A stretch of 64,000 nt of DNA, taken from assembly GCA_002723155.1 (NCBI GenBank), contig PBNO01000013.1:19749-83748 (forward strand), given 5' to 3'. Below the pieces are notes generated by a model. The model was not told the origin of the DNA and ran no database searches. It worked only from the letters and a program-made list of their open reading frames with translations. Below are positions 62,860 to 64,000 of this stretch, piece by piece. How positions within the stretch are numbered: the first letter of the stretch is position 1; the number at the start of each line of letters is the position of its first letter. Position numbers and translations under genes: made by a program. This stretch comes from Ponticaulis sp. GTDB lineage: Bacteria; Pseudomonadota; Alphaproteobacteria; Caulobacterales; Hyphomonadaceae.

Positions 62860-63200
62860 GCCGGCATCAACTCCCGCTGCGCGAGGGCGTCGAAGCCACA
62901 TCCGCCTGGATCGGTTGGGACAGGCCGCTTCTGACCTTCTTCGCGCAGGTCTTCGTCATCGATCCCTCGGACCCGGACGAAGAGGTCGAACTCATCTGGC
63001 GCGGCACAAGCGAGCGAGAACTCCCGAGGCCGGTCGACGCCATCAGGCTCCTCGAACCCTACTGCGACATACCCGCCGAGATTGCCGTCTCACTCGAAGT
63101 CGACCGGATGAAGACGCTGGCGACGATCGATGGGCCGAACCAGCAGGAAGCGAAGGCCTTCCTAGCCCGGCTCGAAGCTCGGGGCTCACGCTCCGAATAA
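62856..63200 (+). CDS. Hypothetical protein
   Basis: 114 aa. SAWIGWDRPLLTFFAQVFVI, then an acidic turn DPSDPDEEVELIWRG and IPAEIAVSLEVDRMKTLATI. Resembles small plasmid proteins encoded near DUF736 genes, but I cannot name the family. Confidence 0.7.
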   Translation: MSRHQLPLREGVEATSAWIGWDRPLLTFFAQVFVIDPSDPDEEVELIWRGTSERELPRPVDAIRLLEPYCDIPAEIAVSLEVDRMKTLATIDGPNQQEAKAFLARLEARGSRSE

Positions 63201-63290
63201 CCTCGAAAATCCGCTGAGCACCTGACGCACGTGCCCCTGCCGGGGCTTCGTGCGGATTGGCGCGCGTGCGCGCGCTGCCGGGCTGCGCCC

Positions 63291-63315
63291 GGGGGGGAGG
63301 GAGGGATGAAGGGAA
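63291..63315 (+). repeat. G-rich leader tract before the DUF736 gene
   Basis: G7-A-G3-A-G3-ATGAA-G3, followed by CATCAGGAG eight bases before the start. Confidence 0.6.
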
Positions 63316-63358
63316 GTGGTCCGGACAAGGGGTTCGGGCAAGCATCAGGAGACTTCCC

Positions 63359-63859
63359 ATGAACATCGGTACCCTCAAGGCCAACGGCGACGGCGTCCAC
63401 ATCGGCCGCATCGTGACGATGGCATTCGCCGCGACCATCGCCCTGCGCGAGTTCGTCTCAACCAACGAGCGGGCCCCCGCCTTCGACGTGATGGCGCTCT
63501 CGGCCGACCGCCGCAGCTGGGTGAAGGTCGGCGCCCTCTGGGAATACACGTCGAACGAGACCGGCGAGGTGTTCCTCTCGGGCCGGATCGACGATCCCAG
63601 CCTGGACAAGCCGATCGACGTCGCGCTCTTCCGACAGAACGACGACAGCTACAACGTCGCCTGGCGCCGGCCGCAGCGCAAGCGCACCCTGCCCGGCATG
63701 GTCAGCGAGAGCGACGGCGAGCTGCCGCCGCTGACCGCGACCGCAACCGGCGGCGAGCCCGAGCAGGCCGGTGGCCCCACCGGCGGCGACGGCCTCGGCG
63801 AGAGCACCGCGCCCGCCCCGAAGGGCAAGGCCAAGGCGAAGGAGACCGCCGACGCCTGA
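63359..63859 (+). CDS. DUF736 family protein
   Basis: 166 aa. The DUF736 core covers about residues 1-105 (MNIGTLKANGDGVHIGRIV, RAPAFDVMALSADRRSWVKV, LWEYTSNETGEVFLSGRIDD, KPIDVALF). The Pro/Gly/Ala-rich tail (GGEPEQAGGPTGGDGLGEST) ending KGKAKAKETADA is extra compared with the usual about 105-aa members. Widespread on alphaproteobacterial plasmids; function unknown. Confidence 0.9.
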   Translation: MNIGTLKANGDGVHIGRIVTMAFAATIALREFVSTNERAPAFDVMALSADRRSWVKVGALWEYTSNETGEVFLSGRIDDPSLDKPIDVALFRQNDDSYNVAWRRPQRKRTLPGMVSESDGELPPLTATATGGEPEQAGGPTGGDGLGESTAPAPKGKAKAKETADA

Positions 63860-63910
63860 CGACAGCGTCCCCCGGGCCGATGCGACCCCTCCCGCACCGG
63901 CCACTCACGA

Positions 63911-63946
63911 GGCCCGTCCGCGCGACCCCCGCGGGCGGGCCTTTTT
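63911..63946 (+). terminator. Intrinsic terminator
   Basis: 12-bp stem GGCCCGTCCGCG/CGCGGGCGGGCC with one mismatch, then TTTTT. Ends the DUF736 transcript. Another G-rich tract (G5-T-G4) begins at the window edge, pointing to a further gene beyond. Confidence 0.85.
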
Positions 63947-64000
63947 ACTGCCGTCTGCTCCTGCGCCCCGAAACCGCCAGCGAAGGAAAAGGGGGTGGGG

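Noticed and set aside
1-64000. CRISPR arrays, tRNA or rRNA genes
   Set aside because: No regularly spaced direct repeats of CRISPR type and no cloverleaf or rRNA-like sequence were noticed on either strand.

Overview
The window is a plasmid segment, almost certainly from a large conjugative plasmid of an alphaproteobacterium. Sphingomonadales is the best guess. Reasons: high G+C with dense operons joined by ATGA or GTGA stop/start overlaps; an F-type tra operon; a RepA_C-type initiator with parAB and iterons; plasmid families such as DUF736, DUF3768, ArdC and strawberry-notch helicases; and a GTTC-N7-GTTC LexA-type site. No rRNA, tRNA or chromosomal housekeeping gene was seen.

Region 1 (1-15.6 kb, minus strand) is one long F-type type IV secretion operon. 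In transcription order it reads traA, traL, traE, traK, traB, dsbC, traV, traC, a two-helix membrane protein, trbI, an S26 signal peptidase, traW, a second small membrane protein, traU, trbC, traN, a small winged-helix-like protein, traF and traH. traH runs off the window edge. No relaxase, coupling protein or oriT was recognised.

Region 2 (15.9-19.8 kb) holds three small genes, two of them putative DNA-binding proteins with palindromes upstream. It continues with a RepC-like initiator preceded by a probable antisense RNA and continuing in another frame, then a small membrane protein convergent with a lytic transglycosylase. The last pair recurs at 42.1-43.2 kb behind the second initiator, where the transglycosylase is frameshifted.

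Region 3 (19.8-36.6 kb) is accessory DNA. A truncated Tn3-family element with one 38-bp end is cut by a complete Tn3-family transposon (21298-26550) carrying an AAA ATPase and a small protein. Then comes a metal island: a transglutaminase-like gene, dmeR-dmeF, cytochrome b561, a His/Arg-rich secreted peptide, copA-cueR, an HMA chaperone, a DUF305 protein, an ArsR repressor and a CDF exporter. It ends at a tyrosine recombinase.

Region 4 (36.6-41.9 kb) is the maintenance module: a possible DUF1612-like HTH gene, parB, parA with two parS-like palindromes, an iteron origin and repA.

Region 5 (43.3-64 kb, nearly all plus strand) is a long plasmid-biology operon set: a CHC2/Toprim primase-like protein, a 1405-aa methylase-helicase, a ParB-like protein, ArdC, several unknowns, an unknown gene behind a LexA-type box, two PP-loop (PAPS reductase/DndC-like) ATPases, a HerA-like ATPase, a protein with seven tandem SANT/Myb-like repeats, a GHKL ATPase, DUF3768 and DUF736 proteins. 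Many genes here share a leader with a G-rich tract followed by a CATCAGGAG ribosome site. The 54-63 kb cluster is the best candidate for an undescribed system.
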